Origin: Actinomycetes bacterium
GTDB taxonomy: Bacteria; Actinomycetota; Actinomycetes; Mycobacteriales; Mycobacteriaceae
Direction: 5' to 3'
Length of the DNA stretch: 32,508 nucleotides
Assembly (NCBI GenBank): GCA_021793835.1
Contig: JAJYRZ010000005.1
Coordinates: 1 to 32,508, forward strand
Each line of letters begins with the position of its first letter. Position 1 is the first letter of the stretch. The notes beneath the pieces are model-generated. The model saw only the letters and a list, made by a program, of their open reading frames with translations, was not told the DNA's origin and searched no databases. Made by a program: the position numbers and the translations under genes. Shown one piece after another: positions 6,217 to 13,320 of this stretch.

Positions 6217-7397
6217 CCGGCGCCGTCGATCCCGGACTGCTGCGACGGGTGCGCGCCCGCCTGGCGGCCGAACCACAGGCGCTCGACGCGATCGTGATGG
6301 CCGCAGCGGTGCGAGCCGAAGCCGACGGACTGATCGGCGACACCGACATGGTCGTGATCCTGCGCGAACTGGAGACCGAACTGACCGGCACCGGGGTGCT
6401 CGCCCCGCTGCTGACCGATCCGGAGGTCACCGATGTGCTGGTCAACGGGCCCGACCAGGTGTGGACGGACGGCCGCCGCGGACTGCGCAGAGCCCGGGTC
6501 GGGTTCGCCGACGAGGCCGCGGTGCGCAGGCTCGCCCAGCGGCTGGCGGTGGCCGCCGGTCGCCGTCTGGACGATGCCCAGCCCTGGGTGGACGGCCGCC
6601 TGGATCCCGGAGACGGTTCGGGCGCCGGGGTGCGGTTGCATGCGGTGCTCGCCCCGATCGCGGCCGACGGCACGACCCTGTCGCTGCGGGTCCTGCGGCC
6701 GGTCGCCCACACCCTGGACGCGCTGGCCGGTGCCGGTTCCATCGGCCCGGAACTGCTGCCGTGGATCCGTGCCCTGGTCGCCGCGCGCCTGTCCTTCCTG
6801 GTGGCCGGCGGCACCGGCAGCGGCAAGACCACCCTGCTCTCGGCCCTGCTCGGAGCGGCCGACACCGGCCAGCGGATCGTCACGGTCGAAGACGCCCCGG
6901 AACTGGCCCCGCAGCATCCGCACGTGGTGCGTCTGGTGGCCCGTGCGCCCAACGTCGAGGGGCGTGGCGCGGTGAGCCTGCGGGATCTGGTGCGCCAGGC
7001 CCTGCGGATGCGGCCCGATCGGCTCGTGGTCGGGGAGGTGCGCGGGGCCGAGGTCGTCGACATGCTCGGCGCACTCAACACCGGCCACGACGGCGGGGCG
7101 GGCACCGTGCACGCCAACTCCGCGGACGAGGTGCCCGCCCGGATGGAGGCGCTCGGCGCCGTCGGCGGCTGGGACGCCGGTGCGGTGCACAGCCAACTGG
7201 CCGCGGCCGTGCAGGCGGTGCTGTTCGTGCGGCGGCGCACCGACGGCATCCGCATCCTCGACCAGCTCGGGGTGCTCGAGGCGACCGACGGCCGCGCCCG
7301 GGTGATCCCGGTGTGGTCGGCCGAACACGGCTGGGGACCGGGCCGGGGACGACTGACCGACCTGGTGGCCGCCCGAGGCTGCGCGGTGCCCCGATGA
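6213..7397 (+). CDS. tadA: Tad secretion ATPase TadA (CpaF family)
   Basis: A 394-residue type II/IV secretion ATPase, matching Rv3659c. The N-terminal domain (1-165) carries the CpaF pattern LLTDPEVTDVLVNGP (66-80). The catalytic domain has Walker A GGTGSGKTT (199-207), an Asp-box-like segment VTVEDAPEL (223-231), Walker B RLVVGEVRG (270-278) and the His-box region NTGHDGGAGTVHANS (289-303). It forms a cytoplasmic hexamer that powers assembly or retraction of Flp-type pili with the TadB/TadC platform. The GTG start overlaps the ssd stop (GTGA), and its stop overlaps the tadB ATG. Confidence 0.93.
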   Translation: MTGAVDPGLLRRVRARLAAEPQALDAIVMAAAVRAEADGLIGDTDMVVILRELETELTGTGVLAPLLTDPEVTDVLVNGPDQVWTDGRRGLRRARVGFADEAAVRRLAQRLAVAAGRRLDDAQPWVDGRLDPGDGSGAGVRLHAVLAPIAADGTTLSLRVLRPVAHTLDALAGAGSIGPELLPWIRALVAARLSFLVAGGTGSGKTTLLSALLGAADTGQRIVTVEDAPELAPQHPHVVRLVARAPNVEGRGAVSLRDLVRQALRMRPDRLVVGEVRGAEVVDMLGALNTGHDGGAGTVHANSADEVPARMEALGAVGGWDAGAVHSQLAAAVQAVLFVRRRTDGIRILDQLGVLEATDGRARVIPVWSAEHGWGPGRGRLTDLVAARGCAVPR

Positions 7398-8227
7398 CCG
7401 CCGCCCTGCTCCTGGTGATCGCCGCGCTCGCGGTGTGGCCGGTACGGCGTCCCGCGCACCGGTTGGCCGGCCGGGACCGGGCGGGGACCGGTGCGCCGAA
7501 CCCCGGCACCGAGACCGTTGCCGCGCACCGGGCGCCCCACCTGCGACTGCGACGGCTGGGAGCGGCCGCCGCCGGCGGGGCGGCCGTGCTCGGCGCGCTC
7601 ACGGTCGGCCCGAACACTGCGGCGATCGTCGGCCTGATCACGGCCATCGCCGCACACCGGCTGGCCCGTCGCCGCAGCGCCGCTCGGGCGCGGGACCGCA
7701 CCGACGCGGTGCTCACCGCGGTCGACGCGGTGCTCGGCGAGGTGCGGGCGGGCGCCCATCCGGCCACCGCCTGCGCGGCGGCCGGCGCGGACGGCGGCCA
7801 CGGCGCGGTACCGGAGGCCTTCGCCCGGGCCGCGGCCACCGCGGCGCTCGGCGGCACGGTCGCCGAATCGTTGACCGAGTCGGCGCACCGGATCCCGGAC
7901 CTGGCCGCCCCGGCGGCCGCCTGGCGCCTGGCCGAACAACACGGCCTGGGCATGGCGGACCTGCTCGAGACCGTGCGCGACGACCTGACCGCCCGGCGCG
8001 ACCACGCCCGCCGGATCGACGCCGGGATGGCCGGGGCCCGGGCCACCGCCGCGGTGCTGGCCGCCCTGCCGGCGCTCGGCATCGCCCTCGGTCAGCTGAT
8101 GGGCGCCGCCCCGCTGTCGGTGCTGCTCGGCGGCGGGATCGGTGGGACGGCCGCGCTCATCGGCATCGGCCTGATCGGGCTGGGACTGATCTGGACCGAT
8201 CGGATCACCGGGCGGGCCGGACGATGA
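7394..8227 (+). CDS. tadB: Tad platform protein TadB
   Basis: A 277-residue membrane protein with the type II secretion F domain layout, matching Rv3658c. There are N-terminal hydrophobic segments (1-16 and about 56-90), a cytoplasmic helical domain with the family pattern A(V)LGEVRAGAHPATA and LAAPAAAWRLAEQHGLGMADLLETVRDDL, and two C-terminal helices (about 212-232 and 236-266). It is half of the inner-membrane platform that works with TadA. The ATG overlaps the tadA stop (ATGA) and the stop overlaps the tadC ATG, so the three are translationally coupled. Confidence 0.88.
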   Translation: MTAALLLVIAALAVWPVRRPAHRLAGRDRAGTGAPNPGTETVAAHRAPHLRLRRLGAAAAGGAAVLGALTVGPNTAAIVGLITAIAAHRLARRRSAARARDRTDAVLTAVDAVLGEVRAGAHPATACAAAGADGGHGAVPEAFARAAATAALGGTVAESLTESAHRIPDLAAPAAAWRLAEQHGLGMADLLETVRDDLTARRDHARRIDAGMAGARATAAVLAALPALGIALGQLMGAAPLSVLLGGGIGGTAALIGIGLIGLGLIWTDRITGRAGR

Positions 8228-8808
8228 ACGCGTGGGCAGCGGTACTGCTGGGGCTGGCGCTGGTCCTGATGCCGGCGCGGCCCGTACGCCTGACCGGAAC
8301 GTCCGCGCAGACCGACCCGGAGACCTCCCGATCGCCGCGGCTGCGCCGCAGCGACGATCCGTCGGTCCCCACCGCGGCGGCACTGGACCTGCTGGCCGCC
8401 TGCCTGTCGGCCGGATTGCCGGTGGCCACGGCCGCCCGCGCGGTCGCCGCCGCCACCGACCGGCCGGAGATCGCCGATGCGCTGCGCCGGGCCGCCGACC
8501 TGGCGGAACTGGGTGCCGGTGTCGACCAGGTGTGGTCGGGGGCGGCGCAGACGCCGGGATTGACCGGATTCGCCCGCGAGGCCCGCCGCTCGGCCCGTTC
8601 CGGGGCCGGACTGGCGGAAGGGGCCCGGGCCGCGGCCGCCGATCTGCGCCGCGCCGAATCGGACCGGGTGCTGGCCGCGGGCGAACGGGCCGGGGTGGCC
8701 GTGGCCGGACCGCTGGGGCTGTGCTTCCTGCCCGCCTTCGTACTGCTGGGCATCGGGCCGGTGGTCCTCGGCCTGGCCGGGGAGGTGCTCGGTGGGGCGG
8801 TGGGCTGA
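8224..8808 (+). CDS. tadC: Tad platform protein TadC (short form)
   Basis: A 194-residue second platform protein, matching Rv3657c. It has an N-terminal helix (3-17), a cytoplasmic F-domain-like helical region (LDLLAACLSAGLPVATAARAVA; LGAGVDQVW; FAREARRSARSGAGLAEGA; DLRRAESDRVLAAGERAGV) and a C-terminal hydrophobic hairpin (about 157-190). It is shorter than classical TadC, as is usual in actinobacteria. The start overlaps the tadB stop. An 83-bp gap with a strong hairpin separates it from the pilin-like gene. Confidence 0.85.
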   Translation: MNAWAAVLLGLALVLMPARPVRLTGTSAQTDPETSRSPRLRRSDDPSVPTAAALDLLAACLSAGLPVATAARAVAAATDRPEIADALRRAADLAELGAGVDQVWSGAAQTPGLTGFAREARRSARSGAGLAEGARAAAADLRRAESDRVLAAGERAGVAVAGPLGLCFLPAFVLLGIGPVVLGLAGEVLGGAVG

Positions 8809-8822
8809 GACCAAAGGAGAGT

Positions 8823-8843
8823 CCGGGCGGCGTCGCCGCCCGG
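8823..8843 (+). promoter_or_regulatory. Intercistronic hairpin between tadC and the pilin gene
   Basis: CCGGGCGGC (8823-8831) and GCCGCCCGG (8835-8843) form a perfect 9-bp stem with a 3-nt loop, 14 nt after the tadC stop and 48 nt before the pilin ATG. It could end part of the upstream transcripts, or protect the 5' end of a processed pilin mRNA so that pilin is made in excess. Confidence 0.45.
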
Positions 8844-8891
8844 GGACACCGGCACCGAGACCCGGGGCCGGACAGGTGAAGGGGGAAGAAG

Positions 8892-9146
8892 ATGAACGAC
8901 GACACCGGCACGCAGGCGGTCCCTGTGTCGGACACGACGGGGCGGATGCGCGCGACCTGGAGACGGGCCGGCTGGGCGATGTGGGGCGTCGCGGTCGAGG
9001 ACGACGGGATGAGCACCGTGGAGTACGCGGTCGGCACGATCGCGGCCGCTGCGTTCGGCGCGATCCTGTACACGGTGGTCACCGGGGACTCGATCGTCTC
9101 GGCGCTCGGCGGGATCATCGACAAGGCCCTGCGGACCTCCGTGTGA
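8892..9146 (+). CDS. Flp-pilin-like DUF4244 protein
   Basis: An 84-residue protein of the DUF4244 family (Rv3656c-like), the presumed major pilin of the actinobacterial Tad system. A long basic leader ends in Gly39, followed by MSTVEYAVGTIAAAAFGAILYTVVTG. This is a type IV prepilin cleavage site with Glu at +5 and the hydrophobic pilin helix. After processing about 45 residues remain, typical of Flp pilins. A good ribosome-binding site (GGGGGAAG, 8880-8887) lies just before the ATG. The stop overlaps the tadE GTG. Confidence 0.85.
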   Translation: MNDDTGTQAVPVSDTTGRMRATWRRAGWAMWGVAVEDDGMSTVEYAVGTIAAAAFGAILYTVVTGDSIVSALGGIIDKALRTSV

Positions 9147-9541
9147 GCACGGGGCGACGCGCCCGGCGCGGCCTCGGCGGGGCGGAGGGGATGAGCACCG
9201 TCGAGGCCGCGATCGCGGTGGCTGCCCTGCTCGCGGTCGTGCTGCTGTGCCTGGGCGCGTTGTCCGCCGCCACGTTGCGGATCGGCTGCGTGGACGCCGC
9301 GCGCGAGGGTGCGCGCCTGGCGGCCCGCGGCGATCCGGGAGCCCGGCAGACCGCGGCCGACATGGCGCCGGACGGGGCCCGGGTGCAGATCACCCGGACC
9401 GGACAGACCGTGCAGGCCACGGTCACCGTGCGGGCGCCGCTGGTGCCGATGGTCAGTGTGACCGGGCGGGCCAGTGCAGCGGTCGAACCGGACGGGGCGG
9501 ACGGCGCGGCGATGCCGCGACTGGATGCGGATCCGCCGTGA
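9143..9541 (+). CDS. tadE: TadE-like pseudopilin
   Basis: A 132-residue TadE-family protein (Rv3655c-like). A short basic leader (VSTGRRARRGLGGAEG) precedes MSTVEAAIAVAALLAVVLLCLGALSAA, which repeats the G|MSTVE cleavage motif of the pilin gene just upstream. Typical TadE features follow: CVDAAREGARLAARGD and a beta-rich C-terminal domain (VQITRTGQTVQATVTVRAPL). I chose the GTG at 9143, which overlaps the previous stop, because it supplies the cleavable leader. The ATG at 9191 would start at the cleavage point. Confidence 0.85.
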   Translation: MSTGRRARRGLGGAEGMSTVEAAIAVAALLAVVLLCLGALSAATLRIGCVDAAREGARLAARGDPGARQTAADMAPDGARVQITRTGQTVQATVTVRAPLVPMVSVTGRASAAVEPDGADGAAMPRLDADPP

Positions 9542-9927
9542 CCGGTCGTGCACCGCCGGATCGCCGAACACCGCTCGCCCCGACTCTGCGCGGCGATGCG
9601 GGGGCGGCCACGGTGACCGGGGTGATGATCATCGCGGCCCTGCTGGCGGTCACGGCCGGGCTGCTCCACTTCGGCGGGGCGGTCGCCGACCGGCACCGCG
9701 CGCAGACCGCGGCGGACCTGGCGGCACTGGCCGCGGCCGCCGCCCCGGGCGGGGCGGACTGCGAGGCGGCCGACGAGGTCGGTCGCGCCAACGGGGCCGA
9801 CCGGGTGGAGTGCGTGCCGTGGCGGGAAGACGTGGTGGTGCGGGTCGAGGTGTCTGTCACGGCGTGGCTGGGCGGACTCGGACTCGGACCGGCCACGGCG
9901 ATCGCCCGGGCCGGGCCCGCGCAGTGA
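9538..9927 (+). CDS. TadE-like helicase-neighbourhood protein (Rv3654c family)
   Basis: A 129-residue small secreted-type protein matching the Rv3654c/TIGR03816 group. It has a basic leader, then RGDAGAATVTGVMIIAALLAVTAGLLHFGGAVADRHRAQTAADLAALAAAA, the usual hydrophobic helix and the conserved RAQTAADLAALAAA block. Two Cys lie in the C-terminal half (C-E-A-A-D and V-E-C-V-P). It is probably a minor pseudopilin or export substrate of the Tad system. The GTG overlaps the tadE stop. It is the last gene of the operon. Confidence 0.8.
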   Translation: MTGRAPPDRRTPLAPTLRGDAGAATVTGVMIIAALLAVTAGLLHFGGAVADRHRAQTAADLAALAAAAAPGGADCEAADEVGRANGADRVECVPWREDVVVRVEVSVTAWLGGLGLGPATAIARAGPAQ

Positions 9928-9958
9928 ACCGGGCCGCAAGGCGAGGTCTATCCCGCGG

Positions 9959-10477
9959 TCAGGGGCGTTCGCGCACCCCACGGGAAAGCAGATCACGGGC
10001 CTCGGCGCGGCCGTCGAGAAGCCGGGCGATGCGCCTGCGGCACCGCCACACCCCGTCCACCCGGTCGAGCTCCCAGCGGTTGGCGGTCGCGCGGGCGACG
10101 GTGAAGCCGTCCCCGCCGGGGTCTGCGACGACGAGCATCGACTTGGCGGTGGCGACCGCGGTGTCGCCGTCGATGTGGATGTCGGCCGGCTCGAGCACGT
10201 GCGCACAGCCCTGCCGGACGAACCCCTGATGCATCTCGCCGGTCACCATCGCCTCGATCTCCTCGCGCCCGGCCAGCGTGACGACATCGACGTCGTAGAC
10301 CCCGTCCTCGGTCCAGATACCGCCGACGGCCTCGGGGATCGCCGCGTCGATGGCCGGGCCGTAGGAGGCGATCAGCGCCGCGATCTCCCGCTGGTCCTCG
10401 AGCGTGTCGACCCGGGAGCCCAGAGCGGTCACCAGTGCGCGCAGTTCGGCCACCTGGGCCGCGAGATCGGTGCTCAT
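9959..10477 (-). CDS. SnoaL-like (NTF2 fold) protein
   Basis: A 172-residue SnoaL-like protein (NTF2-fold superfamily). A short N-terminal heptad-like helix (LAAQVAELRALVTALGSRVDTLED) precedes the fold: REIAALIASYGPAIDAA, GGIWTEDGVYDV, LAGREEIEAMVTG, the HVLEPADIHIDGDTAVATAKSMLVV strands and VARATANRWELDRVDGVWRCRRR. Members include polyketide cyclases, steroid isomerases and dehydratase-like proteins, so a steroid or CoA-intermediate role would fit the neighbouring KshA gene, but the substrate is unknown. I chose the ATG at 10477 because the 55 residues of in-frame extension upstream are Arg/Pro-rich and unlike coding sequence. It is divergent from the hsaA remnant, with two palindromes between them. 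Confidence 0.75.
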   Translation of the reverse strand: MSTDLAAQVAELRALVTALGSRVDTLEDQREIAALIASYGPAIDAAIPEAVGGIWTEDGVYDVDVVTLAGREEIEAMVTGEMHQGFVRQGCAHVLEPADIHIDGDTAVATAKSMLVVADPGGDGFTVARATANRWELDRVDGVWRCRRRIARLLDGRAEARDLLSRGVRERP

Positions 10478-10516
10478 GCCCACCAGCGGGCCACGCCGTC
10501 GCCGACGAGGCCGAAA

Positions 10517-10537
10517 TCTTCCCGGCACACGGGAAGA
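10517..10537. promoter_or_regulatory. Palindromic operator candidate 1 (TCCCG-N5-CGGGA)
   Basis: Perfect 8-bp arms, TCTTCCCG (10517-10524) and CGGGAAGA (10530-10537), around a 5-bp spacer, in the divergent gap between the SnoaL-like gene and the hsaA remnant. It shares its core with the palindrome 53 bp away. It could bind the IclR protein encoded nearby or a distant regulator. Confidence 0.5.
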
Positions 10538-10572
10538 GCGCGGCGGACGGATGCGGGCTCTACCAGGGCGTT

Positions 10573-10587
10573 TCCCGCGTGCCGGGA
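10573..10587. promoter_or_regulatory. Palindromic operator candidate 2 (TCCCG-N5-CGGGA)
   Basis: TCCCG (10573-10577) and CGGGA (10583-10587) around a 5-bp spacer, the same architecture as the palindrome at 10517-10537. Centre-to-centre distance is 53 bp, about five helical turns, so two bound dimers would lie on the same face of the DNA. Confidence 0.45.
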
Positions 10588-10683
10588 GGGCTTCCTCGGC
10601 TGGTCTGCGCCGCTGTGAACCTTTCCGCACCACCGCGGCCACGTCACGGCCCGGTACCGAGCCAGAGCGGAAGGAACGCGGGA

Positions 10684-10926
10684 ATGACGACAGCGACGAG
10701 GACCGACACGGTCAGGACCTTCATCGAGGCACACGCCGACGAGCTCTTCGCCCAGGGCGCCGAGGCGGAGCGGCTCGGCCGGCTGACCGATGAGACGGTG
10801 CGGCTACTGCGTGAGGCCGAGGCGATGCGCATGCTCCAGCCCGCGGAATACGGCGGCCTGGAATACCGGCCCCGCGCCTTCGCCGAGAACGTCATGCGCC
10901 TGGCCTCCCTCGACCCGGCGGCCGGT
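10684..10926 (+). pseudogene. hsaA: N-terminal remnant of an HsaA-like flavin monooxygenase
   Basis: The first 81 codons resemble the N-terminus of HsaA, the acyl-CoA-dehydrogenase-fold monooxygenase that hydroxylates 3-HSA in steroid ring degradation. The key stretch is RLTDETVRLLREAEAMRMLQ, then PAEYGGLEYRPRAFAENV and MRLASLDPAAG. Homology stops at about 10926, where HsaA proteins continue with G-W. The open frame then runs on as unrelated sequence to 11082, past the IclR start. Full-length HsaA is about 390 residues, so the flavin-binding and catalytic regions are missing. The start region is intact, with a GGAAGGA ribosome-binding site (10668-10674) and ATG. This looks like a deletion that joined the 5' end of hsaA to sequence upstream of the IclR gene. 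Confidence 0.75.
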
Positions 10927-11024
10927 CTTTCGCGCAGTAGGACTTCGCCCGATGTGCGCCCTGCCACGGATTACCCTTCGGGTCGCCTCGGTCACCGCCG
11001 ATTCGGGGCGAGGTGGAGGAGTTC

Positions 11025-11822
11025 ATGCAGGGCCGTGACGACGCGCGGGGCAATCCGTCGATGCTCGACAAGATCGATCTGATCCTCGACTCGGTCGAGG
11101 AGGCGGGGTTTTTGAACCTGTCCCAGGTCATGGAGCACACGGGGCTGGCCCGCTCGACCGCGCACCGGCTGCTGACCGACATGGAGCGGCGCCGTTGGCT
11201 CACCCGGGTCGGCACGAACTACGAGCTGGGTGTGCGCCTGTTCCGGCTGGGCACCCGCGGCATCCGCAAGCACTGGTTCTATCGGCGCGTCCTGCCGAAC
11301 CTGAACTGGCTGCACGGGCACACCGGGCACGTGATCCATCTGACCTATCTCGACGAGGGTGAGGCCGTGTTCTGGGAGCGGATCGGTGGTGGGCCACGCG
11401 CCGACGCGATGCCCAGCCGGGTCGGTCAGCGACTGCCCGCCAACGCCACGGCGGCCGGCAAGGCGCTGCTGGCCGGGCTCCCGGAGTCGCTGCGCGACCG
11501 GATGGGGGAGGATCTGCCCGCGGTCACCGATCGCACCGTGCACACTCGGGAGGGCCTCGACGAGGAGTTCGCGGCGATCGCGCGCCGGGGCTTCGCCACC
11601 GACGTCGGCGGGGCCTGGGACGGCATCGGCTGCCTGGCGGTCACGGTCGGAGCGGGCGCGGAGGATGCGAAGGACGCCCACCGGACCACCGCGGCGATCT
11701 CCATCTGCGCGCCGCTCGCGGCCATCGACACCCGTCTGGTCGCGCCGCTGCTGGCCGCGCGTGATCGCACCGTGGAGGCCCTGCGGGTCAACCCGATGCA
11801 GGACCCCGGCGGGACGGACTGA
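11025..11822 (+). CDS. IclR-family transcriptional regulator
   Basis: A 265-residue IclR-type regulator. The N-terminal winged helix-turn-helix (about 12-70) reads MLDKIDLILDSVEEAGFLNLSQVMEHTGLARSTAHRLLTDMERRRWL. The C-terminal effector domain contains the IclR signature region RLPANATAAGKALLAGLP and RGFATDVGGAWDGIGCLAVTV. IclR proteins bind small aromatic or catabolic effectors. Being next to kshA, this one probably controls the steroid island. I favour the ATG at 11025, 5 nt after a GGAGGA ribosome-binding site; a GTG at 11013 is in frame but lies before that site. The gene begins inside the leftover reading frame of the truncated hsaA. Confidence 0.88.
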   Translation: MQGRDDARGNPSMLDKIDLILDSVEEAGFLNLSQVMEHTGLARSTAHRLLTDMERRRWLTRVGTNYELGVRLFRLGTRGIRKHWFYRRVLPNLNWLHGHTGHVIHLTYLDEGEAVFWERIGGGPRADAMPSRVGQRLPANATAAGKALLAGLPESLRDRMGEDLPAVTDRTVHTREGLDEEFAAIARRGFATDVGGAWDGIGCLAVTVGAGAEDAKDAHRTTAAISICAPLAAIDTRLVAPLLAARDRTVEALRVNPMQDPGGTD

Positions 11823-12162
11823 ACCGGTCGGCCTCCCCTCGGGGCGGGAGTGCCCGATGCTCACCGGACTCGAGATCGACCAGGTCATCGACGGTTTCAC
11901 CGATGCGGCCGCGGTGACGACGCTGTGCTCGGACGAGGCCGACCGCGTCCCGGTCGCGCGCTGCTCGTCGGCGGCGGTCGGGTGCTGCTGCGCCGGCCTC
12001 GCGGCGGGTACCGGCCCAGCGGATTCCCTTCAGGCGGAACAGTTCGGTTCCGCGACTGTGCCTGGGGTCACTGTGGTGGTCATCACCGGAGAGCGCGGGC
12101 TGCGGACCAGCGACCCGCGCACCGGACCCCCACGGGGGAGACACGACCTTCAGGAGGACGAG
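11823..12162. other. 340-bp gap between iclR and kshA
   Basis: No convincing gene. The kshA frame stays open through this gap and could begin at an ATG near 11857, but the predicted residues are Ala/Cys-rich, unlike KshA N-termini, and the real start at 12163 has its own ribosome-binding site. The gap holds one strong palindrome (12034-12053) and no clear terminator after iclR. Confidence 0.5.
12034..12053. promoter_or_regulatory. Palindromic operator candidate upstream of kshA
   Basis: GCGGAACAGTTCGGTTCCGC has perfect 7-bp arms (GCGGAAC and GTTCCGC) around a 6-bp spacer, 109 bp before the kshA start. The inner AGTTCG adds an overlapping imperfect half-site. It does not match the KstR (TnnAACnnGTTnnA) or KstR2 (AnCAAGnnCTTGnT) consensus. 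The adjacent IclR regulator is the obvious candidate ligand. Confidence 0.5.
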
Positions 12163-13320
12163 ATGACACAGGTGCGTGACGACCAGACCGGTGCGGACGA
12201 GGTCCGCATGATCGACCGGGGCGCCGATCCCGAGCGGTTCGCCCGCGGCTGGCACCTGATCGGGTTGGCGCGCGACTTCCGCGACGGCAAACCGCATCAG
12301 GTCAATGCGTTCGGCGGGAAGATGGTGGTCTGGGAGGACACCAAGGGGAATCTGAACGTGATCGACTCGTACTGCCGGCACATGGGCGGGGACCTGTCGC
12401 AGGGCACGATCAAGGGCGATGAGATCGCGTGCCCGTTCCACGATTGGCGGTGGGGCGGGGACGGTCGGTGCAAGGACATCCCGTACGCCAAGCGGGTGCC
12501 GATGCGGGCGCGGACCCAGAGGTTCCCGACGCTGGTGCGTAACGGGGCGCTGTTCGTGTGGAACGACCCCGAGGGCGGTGAGCCGGAGGACTACATCCCC
12601 GAGCTTGAGGGCTACGGGTCGGACGAGTGGACCGACTGGTCGTGGAACTCCACGACCATCGAGGGCTCGAACTGCCGGGAGATCGTCGACAACGTGGTCG
12701 ACATGGCCCACTTCTTCTACATCCACCTCAACCAGCCGCTGCACTTCCGCAACGTGTTCGAAGGCCATGTGGCCACCCAGGAGATGTCCTTCAAACCGCG
12801 GGCCGACATGGCCGGGCAGGACTACGTGAACTTCGGTGAGGAGTCGGTCACCGAGTCCACCGCCTCCTATTACGGGCCGAGCTACATGATCAACCGGCTC
12901 GTCTCCGACGAGGGCCTGGAAGTGGTACTGATCAACTGCCACTATCCGATCCGCCCCGACGCCTTCGTGCTGCAGTACGGGGTGATGGTCAAGAAGCTGC
13001 CCGGCATGACCGACGAGCAGGCGCGTGAACTGGCCGACCAGTACGGCGAGGGCACGATGGAGACCTTCGAGCAGGACGTGGTGATCTGGCGCAACAAGAC
13101 CCGGATCGACAACCCGCTGCTGAGCGAGGAGGACGGCCCGGTCTACCAGCTGCGCCGCTGGTACGAACAGTTCTACGTCGACCGCGCCGACATCACCGAG
13201 GACATGACCGCACGCTTCGAGTTCGACGTCGATGTCACCAAGGCCAATGCGCACTGGGACGCCGAGGTCGCCGAGAACCTGGCGCGCCGCGAGACGTCCG
13301 CGACCGGCGGCGCGCGGTGA
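12163..13320 (+). CDS. kshA: 3-ketosteroid 9-alpha-hydroxylase oxygenase (KshA)
   Basis: A 385-residue Rieske non-heme iron oxygenase, closely similar to M. tuberculosis KshA (Rv3526). With the reductase KshB it hydroxylates C9 of androstadienedione-type steroids, the step that with 1,2-dehydrogenation opens ring B. The Rieske [2Fe-2S] ligands are Cys71-x-His73 (YCRHMGG) and Cys90-x2-His93 (CPFHDWRW). The mononuclear iron ligands are His183, His188 (DMAHFFYIH) and Asp305 (FEQDVVIW). KshA landmarks EGSNCREIVDNV and KTRIDNPLL are present. The ATG follows an AGGAGGA ribosome-binding site (12152-12158). The last codons overlap a GTG of the next gene. KshB is not in the window. The KshA-fold residues are intact, but substrate preference among steroids cannot be read. 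Confidence 0.92.
   Translation: MTQVRDDQTGADEVRMIDRGADPERFARGWHLIGLARDFRDGKPHQVNAFGGKMVVWEDTKGNLNVIDSYCRHMGGDLSQGTIKGDEIACPFHDWRWGGDGRCKDIPYAKRVPMRARTQRFPTLVRNGALFVWNDPEGGEPEDYIPELEGYGSDEWTDWSWNSTTIEGSNCREIVDNVVDMAHFFYIHLNQPLHFRNVFEGHVATQEMSFKPRADMAGQDYVNFGEESVTESTASYYGPSYMINRLVSDEGLEVVLINCHYPIRPDAFVLQYGVMVKKLPGMTDEQARELADQYGEGTMETFEQDVVIWRNKTRIDNPLLSEEDGPVYQLRRWYEQFYVDRADITEDMTARFEFDVDVTKANAHWDAEVAENLARRETSATGGAR

Noticed and set aside
5780-9571. A very long open frame on the minus strand opposite the Tad genes
   Set aside because: It is the antisense shadow of GC-rich, codon-biased tad genes; residues are Arg/Pro/Ala/Ser-rich and match no family. The plus-strand genes have clear domains and overlapping starts.
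10926-11025. Insertion sequence as the cause of the hsaA truncation
   Set aside because: No transposase, terminal inverted repeat or target duplication is visible at the breakpoint; a simple deletion explains it.
11359-12162. In-frame 5' extension of kshA back into iclR
   Set aside because: The extension is not KshA-like and would overlap iclR; the ATG at 12163 has a good AGGAGGA site.
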